Assembly: GCF_004402375.1 (NCBI RefSeq)
Contig: NZ_SOGJ01000023.1
Coordinates: 310,001 to 374,000, forward strand
DNA from: Cryobacterium breve
GTDB lineage: Bacteria > Actinomycetota > Actinomycetes > Actinomycetales > Microbacteriaceae
Length of the DNA: 64,000 bases
Direction of reading: 5' to 3'
The notes below the pieces were generated by a model. The model saw only the letters and a list, made by a program, of their open reading frames with translations. It did no database searches and was not told the origin of the DNA. Position 1 is the stretch's first letter; each line of letters opens with the position of its first letter. The translations under genes were made by a program, and so were the position numbers. Positions 9,283 to 17,529 of the stretch are shown here, piece after piece.

Positions 9283-9346
9283 GTCAGCAGGTCAGCAGGT
9301 CAGCAGGTCAGCAGGTCAGCAGGTCAGCAGGTCAGCAGGTCAGCAG
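9283..9346. repeat. 8-bp tandem repeat, eight copies
   Basis: The octamer gtcagcag is repeated eight times without interruption, then breaks into cagcggc. It sits in the gap between the small membrane protein and the GNAT gene, 130 bases after the end of the latter. Eight bases is not a multiple of three, so the array would shift frames if it were coding. It is a typical slippage-prone minisatellite and likely varies between strains. Confidence 0.97.
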
Positions 9347-9478
9347 CAGCGGCACGCGAGTAGGCAGCGACGGCGCTCGTCCAAGCCGGGATCGAGCGGG
9401 CCGCTGCGGAGCTCGCAGTACTTATATGCCTCCATGAGGCGGGAATACGCGAATTCTTGATTCGAGGTCTGCTGGTGA

Positions 9479-9907
9479 CTAGGCGCTGGGGTTGCCGATT
9501 CGTTCCATCCACGTCTCGGGGATACCCAAAGCGGTGAACCCTGATTTGGAATACAAGCCGTGCGCATCGTTGGTCGAGAGAGCGATGCGCCGCAGACCAA
9601 GCGGCTCGACCTCCTCCAAGACTCCCGCGATGAGGACAGAGCCAATGCCGCGGCCTCGAACCCGAGGGTCGACGAACACATCGCACAGCCATGCAAAAGT
9701 CACTCCATCCGTGACGACCCGCGCGTAGGCGACTTGCTTGTTCGATTCGGTGTCATAGACGCCGAAGTTCCGTGAGCCGTCTATGGCCGCATCCTGCCGG
9801 GCACGTGATCTCCCGGGCGCCCAATATGACTGTTCGCTGATCCAACGGTGCACCTGGTCACGGTCTATATCGGCAACGTCGGCTGAGAACCGATAATTCG
9901 AATCCAT
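9479..9907 (-). CDS. GNAT family N-acetyltransferase
   Basis: 142 aa, the usual size for a single GNAT domain. The acetyl-CoA loop is VDPRVRGRGIGSVLIAGVL near residue 80 (Q/RxxGxG/A type), followed by the beta-5 strand LRRIALSTNDAHGLYSKSGF typical of motif B. ATG at 9907 begins MDSNYRFS. Such proteins acetylate small molecules, antibiotics or proteins; the substrate cannot be told. Monocistronic. Confidence 0.85.
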   Translation of the reverse strand: MDSNYRFSADVADIDRDQVHRWISEQSYWAPGRSRARQDAAIDGSRNFGVYDTESNKQVAYARVVTDGVTFAWLCDVFVDPRVRGRGIGSVLIAGVLEEVEPLGLRRIALSTNDAHGLYSKSGFTALGIPETWMERIGNPSA

Positions 9908-10012
9908 CCAACCATCTAATCGGTCTTGAGCGGACTGCGCCCGACCAATCGCCGTGTCGCAAGGAGTATGCCCGCCCGTCGTTCGTTTCGCGCTCAGTGG
10001 GTGCAGCTAGCC

Positions 10013-10396
10013 CTAGACCGTTTCGCTAAGACTTTCCCGGTGTCTCTCTGCATCCAGAAGGACTCGCCGACGGCTGCTCCCCTGGACCAGCACCAAGCCA
10101 GCCGCGAGAACGAACGCAGCGGAAGTGGCGAGCATAGCGGTCAACACCAGATCAGGTTTCACGGTCATCGCCTTCCCGGTCATGGACGTGAATTCGCACT
10201 CCAGCCCCAGCGGGATCAACGTGATCCGGCCAACGATCGGCTCTCCGGGGTCTACGCTCTCGCGCAACGCCGGAAGTTCATCCACAACGCATGAATAGCT
10301 TGGATCGCGAACCGCGTATATCGCCACAGCAGGAGGCAATGCCATGAAGAGTGCCAGCCCGCACAACGCAGTAACCGCCCATACCCTCGTTTCCAT
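10013..10396 (-). CDS. Two-TM membrane protein, unknown
   Basis: 127 aa from the ATG at 10396. An N-terminal hydrophobic segment (residues ~5-28) is followed by an ~55-residue extracytoplasmic domain with two cysteines (SCVVDEL and LGLECEFTSM) that could pair, a second TM (~85-108) and a basic tail. The layout suggests a domain displayed outside the cell. No family recognised. Confidence 0.6.
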   Translation of the reverse strand: METRVWAVTALCGLALFMALPPAVAIYAVRDPSYSCVVDELPALRESVDPGEPIVGRITLIPLGLECEFTSMTGKAMTVKPDLVLTAMLATSAAFVLAAGLVLVQGSSRRRVLLDAERHRESLSETV

Positions 10397-10721
10397 TCGG
10401 CCATGCAACCACAGTCCCAGGCGCCTGACGGGACTATCTCCTCAAGTCGCGGGACGTGACCGCAGAGGGTTTCCAAACGCCATTCCCCGGAGACTTCGGA
10501 CCTTCGACGAATTAGTGGCGAATCTGCGTCCGTGGACGTCCCGCTACCGGGCATCCGTTGATAGGTACCGGTGAATCCGCTGGCACCCCCACCCAGATAG
10601 CCACCAGCGGACCAACAAGACCGGCGGTCGCAGATACCCTCAAGCAGCGATTGCGGGGAGTGCCCGTTCGAGGTGGTGATTCGGCTGGGAGCCGTGTTTC
10701 CGCTCTGTTGGACTATCGGTG

Positions 10722-11210
10722 TTACTGGTCAACGAAGAAGGCGGAGTCTGTTGGCCATAGGTCTCCGCCCATGGTCGTTTGGGCTTTGACGAGGTCTTGG
10801 GGATGTTCGCTACCGACGACCCACCTGGTCCCGACAAGGAAGAGACCGGGCTCGATGCTGTCGCTGTTGAGTTTGAGAAGAGCGTCGACGTCTGCCTGGG
10901 TGGCGAAAGTGCTGATGCCGTTTTCGCTGTCAGTGCAACGACCGGATGCGATTGTTCCGGACATGACGTTTTCTGTGACAACCCACTCACAAGATAATCC
11001 TGATGCCGTGTATTCCTGGTGCAGCTGGTCCAGGGACGCCGGTGTCGGCGGAGCCGAGGTGAGCGGCGTGGCAGTCGGCCCGGCCGCCGTTGACACAGAC
11101 TGCGACGGGGTGACAACCGGCGCAGCGCCCACCGCGTCCGCACATCCGGTGAGCGTCAGCGCGGCGGCTATGGCCACAATCACGGTAACTGATGAAGCGA
11201 TGCTTTTCAT
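10722..11210 (-). CDS. Lipoprotein, unknown function
   Basis: 162 aa from the ATG at 11210. Signal peptide with lipobox LTLTGC (lipid Cys near residue 22), then a Pro/Ser/Thr-rich linker of ~35 residues and a compact domain with two cysteines (SCEWVVTEN and GRCTDSEN), a pattern common in actinobacterial surface lipoproteins. A longer frame to 11282 exists, but the signal peptide fixes the start. No family recognised. Confidence 0.65.
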   Translation of the reverse strand: MKSIASSVTVIVAIAAALTLTGCADAVGAAPVVTPSQSVSTAAGPTATPLTSAPPTPASLDQLHQEYTASGLSCEWVVTENVMSGTIASGRCTDSENGISTFATQADVDALLKLNSDSIEPGLFLVGTRWVVGSEHPQDLVKAQTTMGGDLWPTDSAFFVDQ

Positions 11211-11453
11211 TGATTCCCCCACCGACAACCTAGGCGCAGCTGAACCTGTTAGCTCGATAGTGCCCCGCGTGTCCTCGCCCATGCCCCAGTACCTGGTATC
11301 GGCGGTCGACGGCCTGTGTCAGGACGTCTTGGCGTGGTTGCCGGATTGGAAGGGGGCCAAAGTGTCCGGTCGGGTGGAATCCGCACTCACGGCCCGCTGA
11401 TCTGTGCGGGTCTCTGCGACAAGGGCCAACGGACGTCGTGAGCAGCGCTCGTC

Positions 11454-11648
11454 TTAGATTGCCAACGCACGGCGATAGTTCGCCGCGTCGAGGTGCTCAA
11501 CACAACCTTCCACCGCAACGCCGTACTGCGCAGAGTCATCGTCGGGCAACTCAACGCGTGGACCAACCGTGCCCCTCGACACACCCCCAGTCGCTTCCCA
11601 GCCCAGATCTTCGAGGCAAGCGATCATGTCCAGCTGCCACGCAGACAA
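11454..11648 (-). pseudogene. Fragment of a small secreted/lipoprotein-type gene
   Basis: The frame reads DMIACLEDLGWEATGG and then PDDDSAQYGVAVEGCVEHL, the two-Cys pattern (CL..GW ... A..C) seen in many short actinobacterial secreted proteins. No signal peptide or ATG precedes it: the open frame runs back only to about 11720 with no good start, and 11648 is a TTG without SD. I read it as an N-terminally truncated remnant. The surrounding 11211-11848 holds nothing else I can support. Confidence 0.3.
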
Positions 11649-11848
11649 TTCCGCGGGGGCTCCGTAGTGTCGAGAGGACTGCTGGTCGCCGACGTGGGTG
11701 CGGCGGCTGGTGGCTCAGAGTTCGAATACCGGACACCAACAAAACCTGGCCCTGCTCGTGGCCCATGCGACCGGGACTATCAGTGGCCGCCTTCGCCCCT
11801 TTGGGAGCTGATGTCAAACCCTCCACACAGCACTGTCATCATTGGTAC

Positions 11849-12238
11849 GTGAATACCGAATGGCACTTTCCCATTATGATTGTCGCGACCTTACTGCTCT
11901 ATGTGGGTATTCTGCGATTGATTCTGGGGACGACCACTTTCAGGCGCCGGCTGTTCGCCGTCCTCCCGGTGGCAGTCGTCGTCGTCGTCGGTGGAATGCT
12001 CTTCGGTAAATACGGCGCGACTGTCTTCGGCTTACCTTGGTGGATCTACTATCCGATTCCGGCCGCGCTGACGGTGGTTGCCGTGCCTGTGATGTTCCGT
12101 CTTTCGCTGCTTCGAACTTTGGCTTATATCCTCCTGGCCGGGGTTTCGTCGCCGCTGATTCACCTCGGATTCTCGTTCCTTCTCGGCTGGAATGAGTACA
12201 TGCCGTTCTGGCCGGTGCCGAGCCTGACCGCCTGGTAA
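11849..12238 (+). CDS. Four-TM membrane protein, unknown
   Basis: 129 aa from the GTG at 11849; the frame is open far upstream, but that part is unlike protein and Arg/Ser-rich. Four hydrophobic segments (about 7-25, 34-52, 60-80, 88-112), ending in a Trp- and Pro-rich tail. Leucine- and valine-rich throughout. No family recognised; no SD is obvious, so the start is uncertain. Confidence 0.55.
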   Translation: MNTEWHFPIMIVATLLLYVGILRLILGTTTFRRRLFAVLPVAVVVVVGGMLFGKYGATVFGLPWWIYYPIPAALTVVAVPVMFRLSLLRTLAYILLAGVSSPLIHLGFSFLLGWNEYMPFWPVPSLTAW

Positions 12239-12402
12239 AACTGAGCCGCCATGGCTAGCGTGGGCTCACGGATGATCGACCCCTGAGAGATCGGCCTACG
12301 TGAGTTCAACCCGCCGCAGAACGATCACAGAACGACGCCAGTTAGCGATCAAGCCCACGGCGTGATGGCCACCCAGATAGTGCAACCCGGAGAGGATTCC
12401 CC

Positions 12403-13368
12403 TTAGGGGAGGTGGGTGCTGGACATCGCCCCGATTGATGATGATTGAACTGCACGATCCTCGGCGGAGCGTGTGAGTCTGACGCGCCCCCTACGTGTTC
12501 GAACGGCGAGGCCGGCGCAGAGGATGACCGCGATGCCGCCGATGATGGTCTGCCAAGTGAGCTCTTCGTGGAGTATGAGTGCAGCCCAGAGGATGCTGAG
12601 GACAGGTTGGGTGAGTTGCACCTGGCTGACCTGGGCCATGGGCCCGATGGCGAGTCCGCGATACCAGGCGAAGAATCCCAGGAACATGCTCACCACTCCG
12701 AGGTAGGCAAACGCCGCCCAATGGGTGAGCGTGCCCGTAGGCGGCCGATCGACGATAGCAATTGTCATCAGGGCGACCATGAGGGGCGCGGCCAGAATGA
12801 GGGCCCACGATACGGTTTGCCAGGATCCGATCTCCCGCGCGAGCAGGCCTCCTTCGGCATAGCCGATGGCGGCGGCCGCGACGGCACCGAAAAGAAGCAG
12901 GTCCGACCACTGCAAGCGGATGCCTCCGCCACCCTGCAGCGACGCGAAAGCCACAGCCACCAGCGCCCCGAGTGCGGCCGTGATCCAGAACGGCGGTAGT
13001 GGTCGCTCCCTTCCGCGGATTACAGCCATGACGGCGGTCGCTGCCGGAAGGAGCGCAATGACCACGGCGCCGTGGCTGGCTGACGCCGTGGTGAGGGCGA
13101 ATGAGGTGAGGAGGGGGAACCCGACGACGACGCCGCCCGCGACGACGGTGAGGCGAAGCCACTGGTTGCCGCGCGGAAGGTGTTGCCGGGTGATGATCAG
13201 GGCGGCCGTGGCAAGCACGGCAGCGATGACGGCGCGACCGGAGCCGATGAACAGTGGGGACATGCTCTCGACGGCGACGCGAGTGAAGGGAACGGTGAAG
13301 GAAAACGCGGCGACGCCGAGCAGCCCCCAGGCATAGCCACTTCGGGACGATGATAGCGGAGCGGGCAT
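12403..13368 (-). CDS. EamA/DMT-family transporter
   Basis: About 321 aa, ten TM helices arranged as two EamA repeats; the second ends LSILWAALILHEELTWQTII, a conserved EamA signature with the E before the last helix. Drug/metabolite exporters of this family move amino acids, nucleobases or vitamins. The start is placed at the ATG at 13368 (MPAPLSSSRSGYAWG). Another ATG at 13398 overlaps the divergent regulator start by two bases and is less likely. MocR regulators often control an adjacent transporter, so this exporter is the likely target of the neighbour. Confidence 0.8.
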   Translation of the reverse strand: MPAPLSSSRSGYAWGLLGVAAFSFTVPFTRVAVESMSPLFIGSGRAVIAAVLATAALIITRQHLPRGNQWLRLTVVAGGVVVGFPLLTSFALTTASASHGAVVIALLPAATAVMAVIRGRERPLPPFWITAALGALVAVAFASLQGGGGIRLQWSDLLLFGAVAAAAIGYAEGGLLAREIGSWQTVSWALILAAPLMVALMTIAIVDRPPTGTLTHWAAFAYLGVVSMFLGFFAWYRGLAIGPMAQVSQVQLTQPVLSILWAALILHEELTWQTIIGGIAVILCAGLAVRTRRGRVRLTRSAEDRAVQSSSIGAMSSTHLP

Positions 13369-13396
13369 CCGCTTGATAGCGCTACTATGATCTGAC

Positions 13397-14806
13397 ATGG
13401 ATAACGATAGCAGTCTTCGGATTGTGGCCGCACTTCGCGAGTGGATCGCCGCCCGCGCGCCGGGCGCCCGGCTGCCCACCAGCCGGATGCTCGTCGCCGA
13501 ATACGGGGCGAGCCCGGTTACGGTGCAGAAAGCACTGCGCACACTCGTGGCGCAGGGCCTGATCGAAACCCGGCCCGGTGCCGGCACGTTCGTTCGCGCC
13601 GTGCGTACCGCTCGTCCGCTCGACTTCAGCTGGCAGACCACGGCTTTGCGTTCCCCGAACAGTCACCTTGGCGGGTTGAGCCCCGCGCTACGTGCCGCTC
13701 CGCAGGGAAGCATCGCTCTGCATTCCGGGTATCCCGACCGAGAGCTGTTGCCGGAGCGGTTGGTCCGGTCAGCGTTGGGTCGCGCGGCCCGAAGCGAGGC
13801 GGCGCTGACGCGTTCACCCGTCGCGGGCCTTCCGGAGCTGCAGTCCTGGTTTGCTCAGGAGCTCGGCTCCGCGACACCGATCGGCATCACTCCACCCCTA
13901 TCCAGCGATGTCATCGTGCTGCCCGGAAGCCAAAGTGGGCTGGCCACGATCTTCCGTGCCCTGGTCACCGCTGGAGCGCCTCTTCTGCTGGAATCGCCCA
14001 CGTACTGGGGCGCGATTCAGGCTGCGGCTCAAGCCGGGGTCGACGTCGTCCCGGTTCCATCGGGACCCGAGGGCCCCGATCCCGGCGAGCTCGCTCGCGC
14101 GTTCCAGGAAACTGGTTCGCGCGTCTTCTATGCGCAGCCCACCTATGCGAACCCGACTGGCGCACAGTGGTCAGAGTCCACCACGACGCAAATCCTCGAC
14201 GTCGTTCGGGCGCACGGCGCCTTCTTGGTCGAGGACGATTGGGCCCATGACTTCGGCATCGATACCGACCCGCATCCTGTCGCCGCGCGGGATGACACCG
14301 GCCATGTCGTCTATGTGCGATCCCTCACGAAGAGCGTTTCGCCGTCCCTTCGCGTGGCGGCAATAATTGCCCGCGGTCCCGCCAGGAAACGCATTCTCGC
14401 CGACCGCAGCGCCGAATCGATGTACGTCAGCGGACTCCTCCAAGCCGCAGTACTCGACGTCGTCACCCAGCCCGGTTGGCAGACCCACCTCCGCAACCTT
14501 CGCCCGCAACTGCGGGCCCGGCGAGATCTGTTACTGACGAGTCTGCGCGAGCATGCACCCGACGCCCACATAACCACGGTTCCGGCTGGTGGTCTCAATT
14601 TGTGGGCGCGCCTGCCGGATGGGACGAACCTCGAGCGGCTGGTCGCAGACTGTGAAGCCAGCGGGGTCCTGATCGCGGCCGGCTCGAGTTGGTTCCCGGC
14701 CGAGGCCACCGGCCCCTTCATCAGGCTCAACTACTCCGGGCCGAGCCCAGGCGCATTTCCCGACGGAGCCCGAATCATCGGTCAAGCCCTATTGTCCAAC
14801 CACTGA
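13397..14806 (+). CDS. MocR/PdxR-type GntR-aminotransferase regulator
   Basis: 469 aa. Residues ~5-75 are a GntR winged helix (LPTSRMLVAEYGASPVTVQK). Residues ~110-465 are a class I aminotransferase fold with YAQPTYANPTGAQW, the EDDWAHDFG aspartate and the PLP lysine in VRSLTKSVSPSLRV. MocR proteins use bound PLP or its adducts to switch transcription, often of vitamin B6, GABA or transporter genes. Divergent from the EamA gene with only 28 bases between the likely starts, so both promoters must overlap there. Confidence 0.9.
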   Translation: MDNDSSLRIVAALREWIAARAPGARLPTSRMLVAEYGASPVTVQKALRTLVAQGLIETRPGAGTFVRAVRTARPLDFSWQTTALRSPNSHLGGLSPALRAAPQGSIALHSGYPDRELLPERLVRSALGRAARSEAALTRSPVAGLPELQSWFAQELGSATPIGITPPLSSDVIVLPGSQSGLATIFRALVTAGAPLLLESPTYWGAIQAAAQAGVDVVPVPSGPEGPDPGELARAFQETGSRVFYAQPTYANPTGAQWSESTTTQILDVVRAHGAFLVEDDWAHDFGIDTDPHPVAARDDTGHVVYVRSLTKSVSPSLRVAAIIARGPARKRILADRSAESMYVSGLLQAAVLDVVTQPGWQTHLRNLRPQLRARRDLLLTSLREHAPDAHITTVPAGGLNLWARLPDGTNLERLVADCEASGVLIAAGSSWFPAEATGPFIRLNYSGPSPGAFPDGARIIGQALLSNH

Positions 14807-14955
14807 CGGTGCCCGCGCCCGCGGCCCGCGAGCGTTGCCAGCTGGAGAGCACCGCGCATAGTTGGTGCCACCGCGGGACTGCTGTCTCAGCCTTCCCATA
14901 GGGGTTGCCAAAAGACAGAGCATCGGCATGCTCGGGCGCTGGGTAGGGTTGTGCC

Positions 14956-15258
14956 ATGACTTTCGCAAACGCGGGAACACTCGGTGTCGTCCCCGGTAAA
15001 CGTGATGAGCTGGTTGCTCATCTGACCCAGCGCAGCGACACCCTCAAACAGATCGGCTGCCTGGCGTATGAGGTAGGGGTCAGCGACGACGACCTCGACA
15101 CGGTGTTCGTCGTGGAACTATGGGACAGCGCCGAAGCGCATCAAGCTTCGCTCGCCTTGCCCGAGGTCCAAGCATCCATAGCGACCGCACGGCCGCTTCT
15201 GTCCGGCGCTTTTGGCGGGTTTCGCTTCAACGTCGTCGGATCACCACTACGCGACTGA
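14956..15258 (+). CDS. ABM-domain monooxygenase-like protein
   Basis: 100 aa, a full antibiotic-biosynthesis-monooxygenase (ABM) ferredoxin-like fold: GTLGVVPGKRDELVAHL, then CLAYEVGVSDDDLDTVFVVE and LWDSAEAHQASL. Small stand-alone ABM proteins such as YgiN act on quinones or unknown small molecules as dimers. It starts 150 bases after the MocR regulator and shows no coupling to a neighbour, so no specific substrate is suggested. Confidence 0.85.
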   Translation: MTFANAGTLGVVPGKRDELVAHLTQRSDTLKQIGCLAYEVGVSDDDLDTVFVVELWDSAEAHQASLALPEVQASIATARPLLSGAFGGFRFNVVGSPLRD

Positions 15259-15433
15259 ACCGTAGAGCTCCACGCGCACGCTCCACCGTCGGAGCTCCTC
15301 AGCCGTCCCAGAAACCGTTCGTTCTCCGAACGCGGCTCCGGCCCGCGCGGGCCAAGAACCGGCCGTGGATGTCATCATCTTTGGCGCCGCGACACGGTAC
15401 CGTCGGGACACGCAACAGGACTGGAGCGTGGGC

Positions 15434-15871
15434 ATGGTTCGTCTAAGGGTTCGGGCGGGCGCACTGATCTGCATGGCGGCTCTGGTCCTTACCGGATGCG
15501 CAGCCGATGATTCGATCTCTGAGATCCGAAGCTTCTTGGCTGCTGAGAGCGGCCCGGATGACGTGCTCCCATCCGGGGTCGAAGATGCGACGAGCGATCC
15601 CGAATCCAGCCGTTTCGTCGGCGAACTCGCTGGCGTCAGCTACTTCCTCACGAAGCACATCGATCCGGCCTCCGGGGCACCCGGCTACTGTCTCGTGATC
15701 TTCAACCCGTCGGAGGGCGCAGCATCAAGCTGCGCATCAGATGTCAATGCAACTCACTTGTGGGTTGGCAGCTCAGGGACGGGCAGCGCCAGAGTCGTGG
15801 TCGCCGACGACATCATCCCGGTCGGGTGGACGAAGCTCGGCGACTTCCTGATTGTCAATCCCGAAATGTGA
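15434..15871 (+). CDS. Lipoprotein, family A (paralogue at 60901-61305)
   Basis: 145 aa from the ATG at 15434; lipobox LVLTGC near residue 20. The mature domain carries PSG, RFVGEL, YFLTKH, a YCLV ... SSC cysteine pair and the end motif GWTKLGDFLIV. The same ordered landmarks (PSG, RFV, CL...C, GWSKAGENLRI) occur in the lipoprotein at 60901-61305, so these are members of one family, probably lineage-specific. Function unknown; anchored on the outer face of the membrane. Confidence 0.7.
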   Translation: MVRLRVRAGALICMAALVLTGCAADDSISEIRSFLAAESGPDDVLPSGVEDATSDPESSRFVGELAGVSYFLTKHIDPASGAPGYCLVIFNPSEGAASSCASDVNATHLWVGSSGTGSARVVVADDIIPVGWTKLGDFLIVNPEM

Positions 15872-16086
15872 CTTCCCTCGACCGTTGCACCAGCGCGCCA
15901 AAGGTTGCTCCAAGAAAATCGTCCGGGCACTGGGAACCGTCGAGGCTTCGGGATCACGACTCTGAAGGGACGAGCTGCGCCGATCCGTTTCAAAGTCGCT
16001 GCGGGCTGGCTGTGGTACGGCGAACTCATCACGACCAGCCCGCTCGCCTCACGGCTCGGGCTGATTTTCAATAGGCCAGGAGGCTC

Positions 16087-16269
16087 GTAACTGAGTACAT
16101 CAAGAAGTGCCTGTCGCTCGAAGACCAAATAGTGAAACTCGCGTCTCGCGGCGTCGAGGTGCGAGACCCAGAGAGCTGCCGGCAGATTCTCCATGCCGTT
16201 GGCGACCTGAACCCCGGCATCAAATCTCGGCTTCCACGATACGAACGGCCTGGGACACGCTTGCCGTAG
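16087..16269 (+). pseudogene. Possible small gene lacking a start codon
   Basis: Frame reads TEYIKKCLSLEDQIVKLASR, then VRDPESCRQILHAVGDL and a stop at 16267. A perfect AGGAGG at 16078-16083 lies at the right distance, but the codons after it are CTC GTA ACT GAG, with no ATG, GTG or TTG. Either the start codon has been lost or the frame is a remnant. The rest of 15872-16338 holds nothing I can support apart from the sequence shared with 63.0 kb. Confidence 0.3.
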
Positions 16270-16365
16270 CTTGCAACCGGCACAGCGTTGCCCTGAACAG
16301 CCACCGGGTCGTAGGCTCGCGCTAGATAGGGCAATCGAATGCCCACGAGTCGAGGGGTGGTCGGA

Positions 16366-16539
16366 ATGGAATTCGTTTCCTTGGCATGGTGGAACGTATG
16401 GGTGGTCGTTCAGGTTTTCCTCATGGCTGGGATGATCGTGGCTCTGGCGTTCTTTATCCGATGGGGACGGCGCAAGAGCGCGCTTCTGGACGCAAACACA
16501 TCCACAGACGGTCAGGGAGACGCTGGCCACGGACGGTAG
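16366..16539 (+). CDS. Small single-TM protein (paralogue at 63175-63345)
   Basis: 57 aa from the ATG at 16366 (a start at 16339 would add nine residues). MEFVSLAWWNVWVVVQVF leads into one TM helix, then FIRWGRRKSALLDA and a polar tail. It is nearly the same protein as the one at 63175 (WWN-W-VVQV, RWGRRKSA). The two also share upstream DNA, including a 16-base exact match in the region before the gene. Function unknown; positive-inside rule puts the tail in the cytoplasm. Confidence 0.65.
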   Translation: MEFVSLAWWNVWVVVQVFLMAGMIVALAFFIRWGRRKSALLDANTSTDGQGDAGHGR

Positions 16540-16604
16540 TGGGCGGGAGGAACCCCGCGGAGGGATCCAACTGCGACTCCCCCAGGACTCACCAACGTCG
16601 ACCA

Positions 16605-16751
16605 TGTGGTGCCGATTCTGCGTCCTGGGTCCGCCAGGACATCGAACCCGGTTTCGTGCGGTTGACCGAACTCGCCGAACAGTTCCTGACCGATGCTCGA
16701 AAATTGGGACTGTCACAGCTGGAGATCTGTCACCTGATTGAAGGAAGCTAG
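16605..16751 (+). pseudogene. C-terminal remnant of a GntR (YtrA-type) regulator
   Basis: Frame ends EPGFVRLTELAEQFLTDARK, then LGLSQLEICHLIEGS and a stop, matching the C-terminal helix of YtrA/YhcF-type GntR regulators. The winged-helix DNA-binding part is absent; upstream the frame is not protein-like. In many Gram-positives this regulator precedes a small membrane protein such as the one starting three bases later, which supports the reading. Probably non-functional. Confidence 0.5.
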
Positions 16752-16753
16752 CT

Positions 16754-17227
16754 ATGGATGCACACAGCTTCGGCCAAGCACGCGCGCGTGATGTCATCGC
16801 TGCCGTCACGCTGTGCGCCCCTCTCGTCGTGGTCGTCACGACCTGGCTTCACTGGCGTGCGGAGCTTCCAACCGAACTGCCACGTCAGTGGGACAGTGAT
16901 GGGGTCAGTTCGACCTGGCCGACAGGGTTCGCGATCGTTCTCTTTGCCTCCGTGTGCTTCGGTTCAGCCCTCGTCGCATCCTTCGCACTCCACAAGGGCG
17001 TGGCCGCCGGGCGCCGCAAGATTTTTCTGTGGAGCGGGTTCGCGGCCGGGCTGGCGTGCGGATCCTGGCTGCTAGTTGCCGGATCCGTCATCACCTCCAG
17101 CACCAGCACCGAACCGCACGTCGGTGCGTGGCCCCTGCTTCTCATGGCATTGATGGGGTACGGCCTCATCCCCTTCCTGATCGCGCATCCATGGGAGAAC
17201 GCTGAACCAGAACTGCTACCCAGGTGA
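16754..17227 (+). CDS. DUF1648-like membrane protein
   Basis: 157 aa with four hydrophobic segments. After the first TM the loop ELPTELPRQWDSDGVSSTW matches the short DUF1648 pattern (LP..lP.h....G). DUF1648 proteins often accompany GntR regulators; here the regulator just upstream is reduced to a stub ending two bases before the ATG. SdpI-like immunity proteins share this domain, but nothing local supports that role. Confidence 0.65.
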   Translation: MDAHSFGQARARDVIAAVTLCAPLVVVVTTWLHWRAELPTELPRQWDSDGVSSTWPTGFAIVLFASVCFGSALVASFALHKGVAAGRRKIFLWSGFAAGLACGSWLLVAGSVITSSTSTEPHVGAWPLLLMALMGYGLIPFLIAHPWENAEPELLPR

Positions 17228-17319
17228 GGTCGTACTTGTGCCGACCGCATCCAGCGTCGACGGCAAGGGCGAACCGCCGCATACCGAGGTATCCGGCGGT
17301 CCCCGCCCCGCAGGTGCTT

Positions 17320-17529
17320 CTACTGCGTGTTCGGCGGTTTCGATTGCGCCGGTGCGTCTTCTGGAACCCGCGTGCCATCTGGATTGAGACGAATCGCTCG
17401 CAGTCGAGCCGCGCACATCCGGTCGTCGTCCCACTCGGCGTCCGACGGGTTCGCCGTGAGACTTTGGTGGGCGACGGGCGCGGCCTCAGATTCGTGGGTC
17501 GGGTCAGGTTCAGGCGGCCGCGGCGTCAT
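17320..17529 (-). CDS. Uncertain short acidic ORF after the protease
   Basis: 69 aa from an ATG at 17529 that overlaps the end of the protease gene by about 20 bases. Pro/Glu/Asp-rich at the start, with DAEWDDDRMCAARLRAIRLN in the middle. No TM, no family. Codon use is plausible but the ORF may be chance. Confidence 0.22.
   Translation of the reverse strand: MTPRPPEPDPTHESEAAPVAHQSLTANPSDAEWDDDRMCAARLRAIRLNPDGTRVPEDAPAQSKPPNTQ

Noticed and set aside
9283-9346. CRISPR-like array
   Set aside because: The 8-bp units are contiguous with no spacers and no cas genes nearby; it is a tandem repeat.
15754-16839. 361-codon minus-strand ORF
   Set aside because: Overlaps the lipoprotein and the small paralogous membrane protein on the other strand, and mixes unrelated stretches; no domain.
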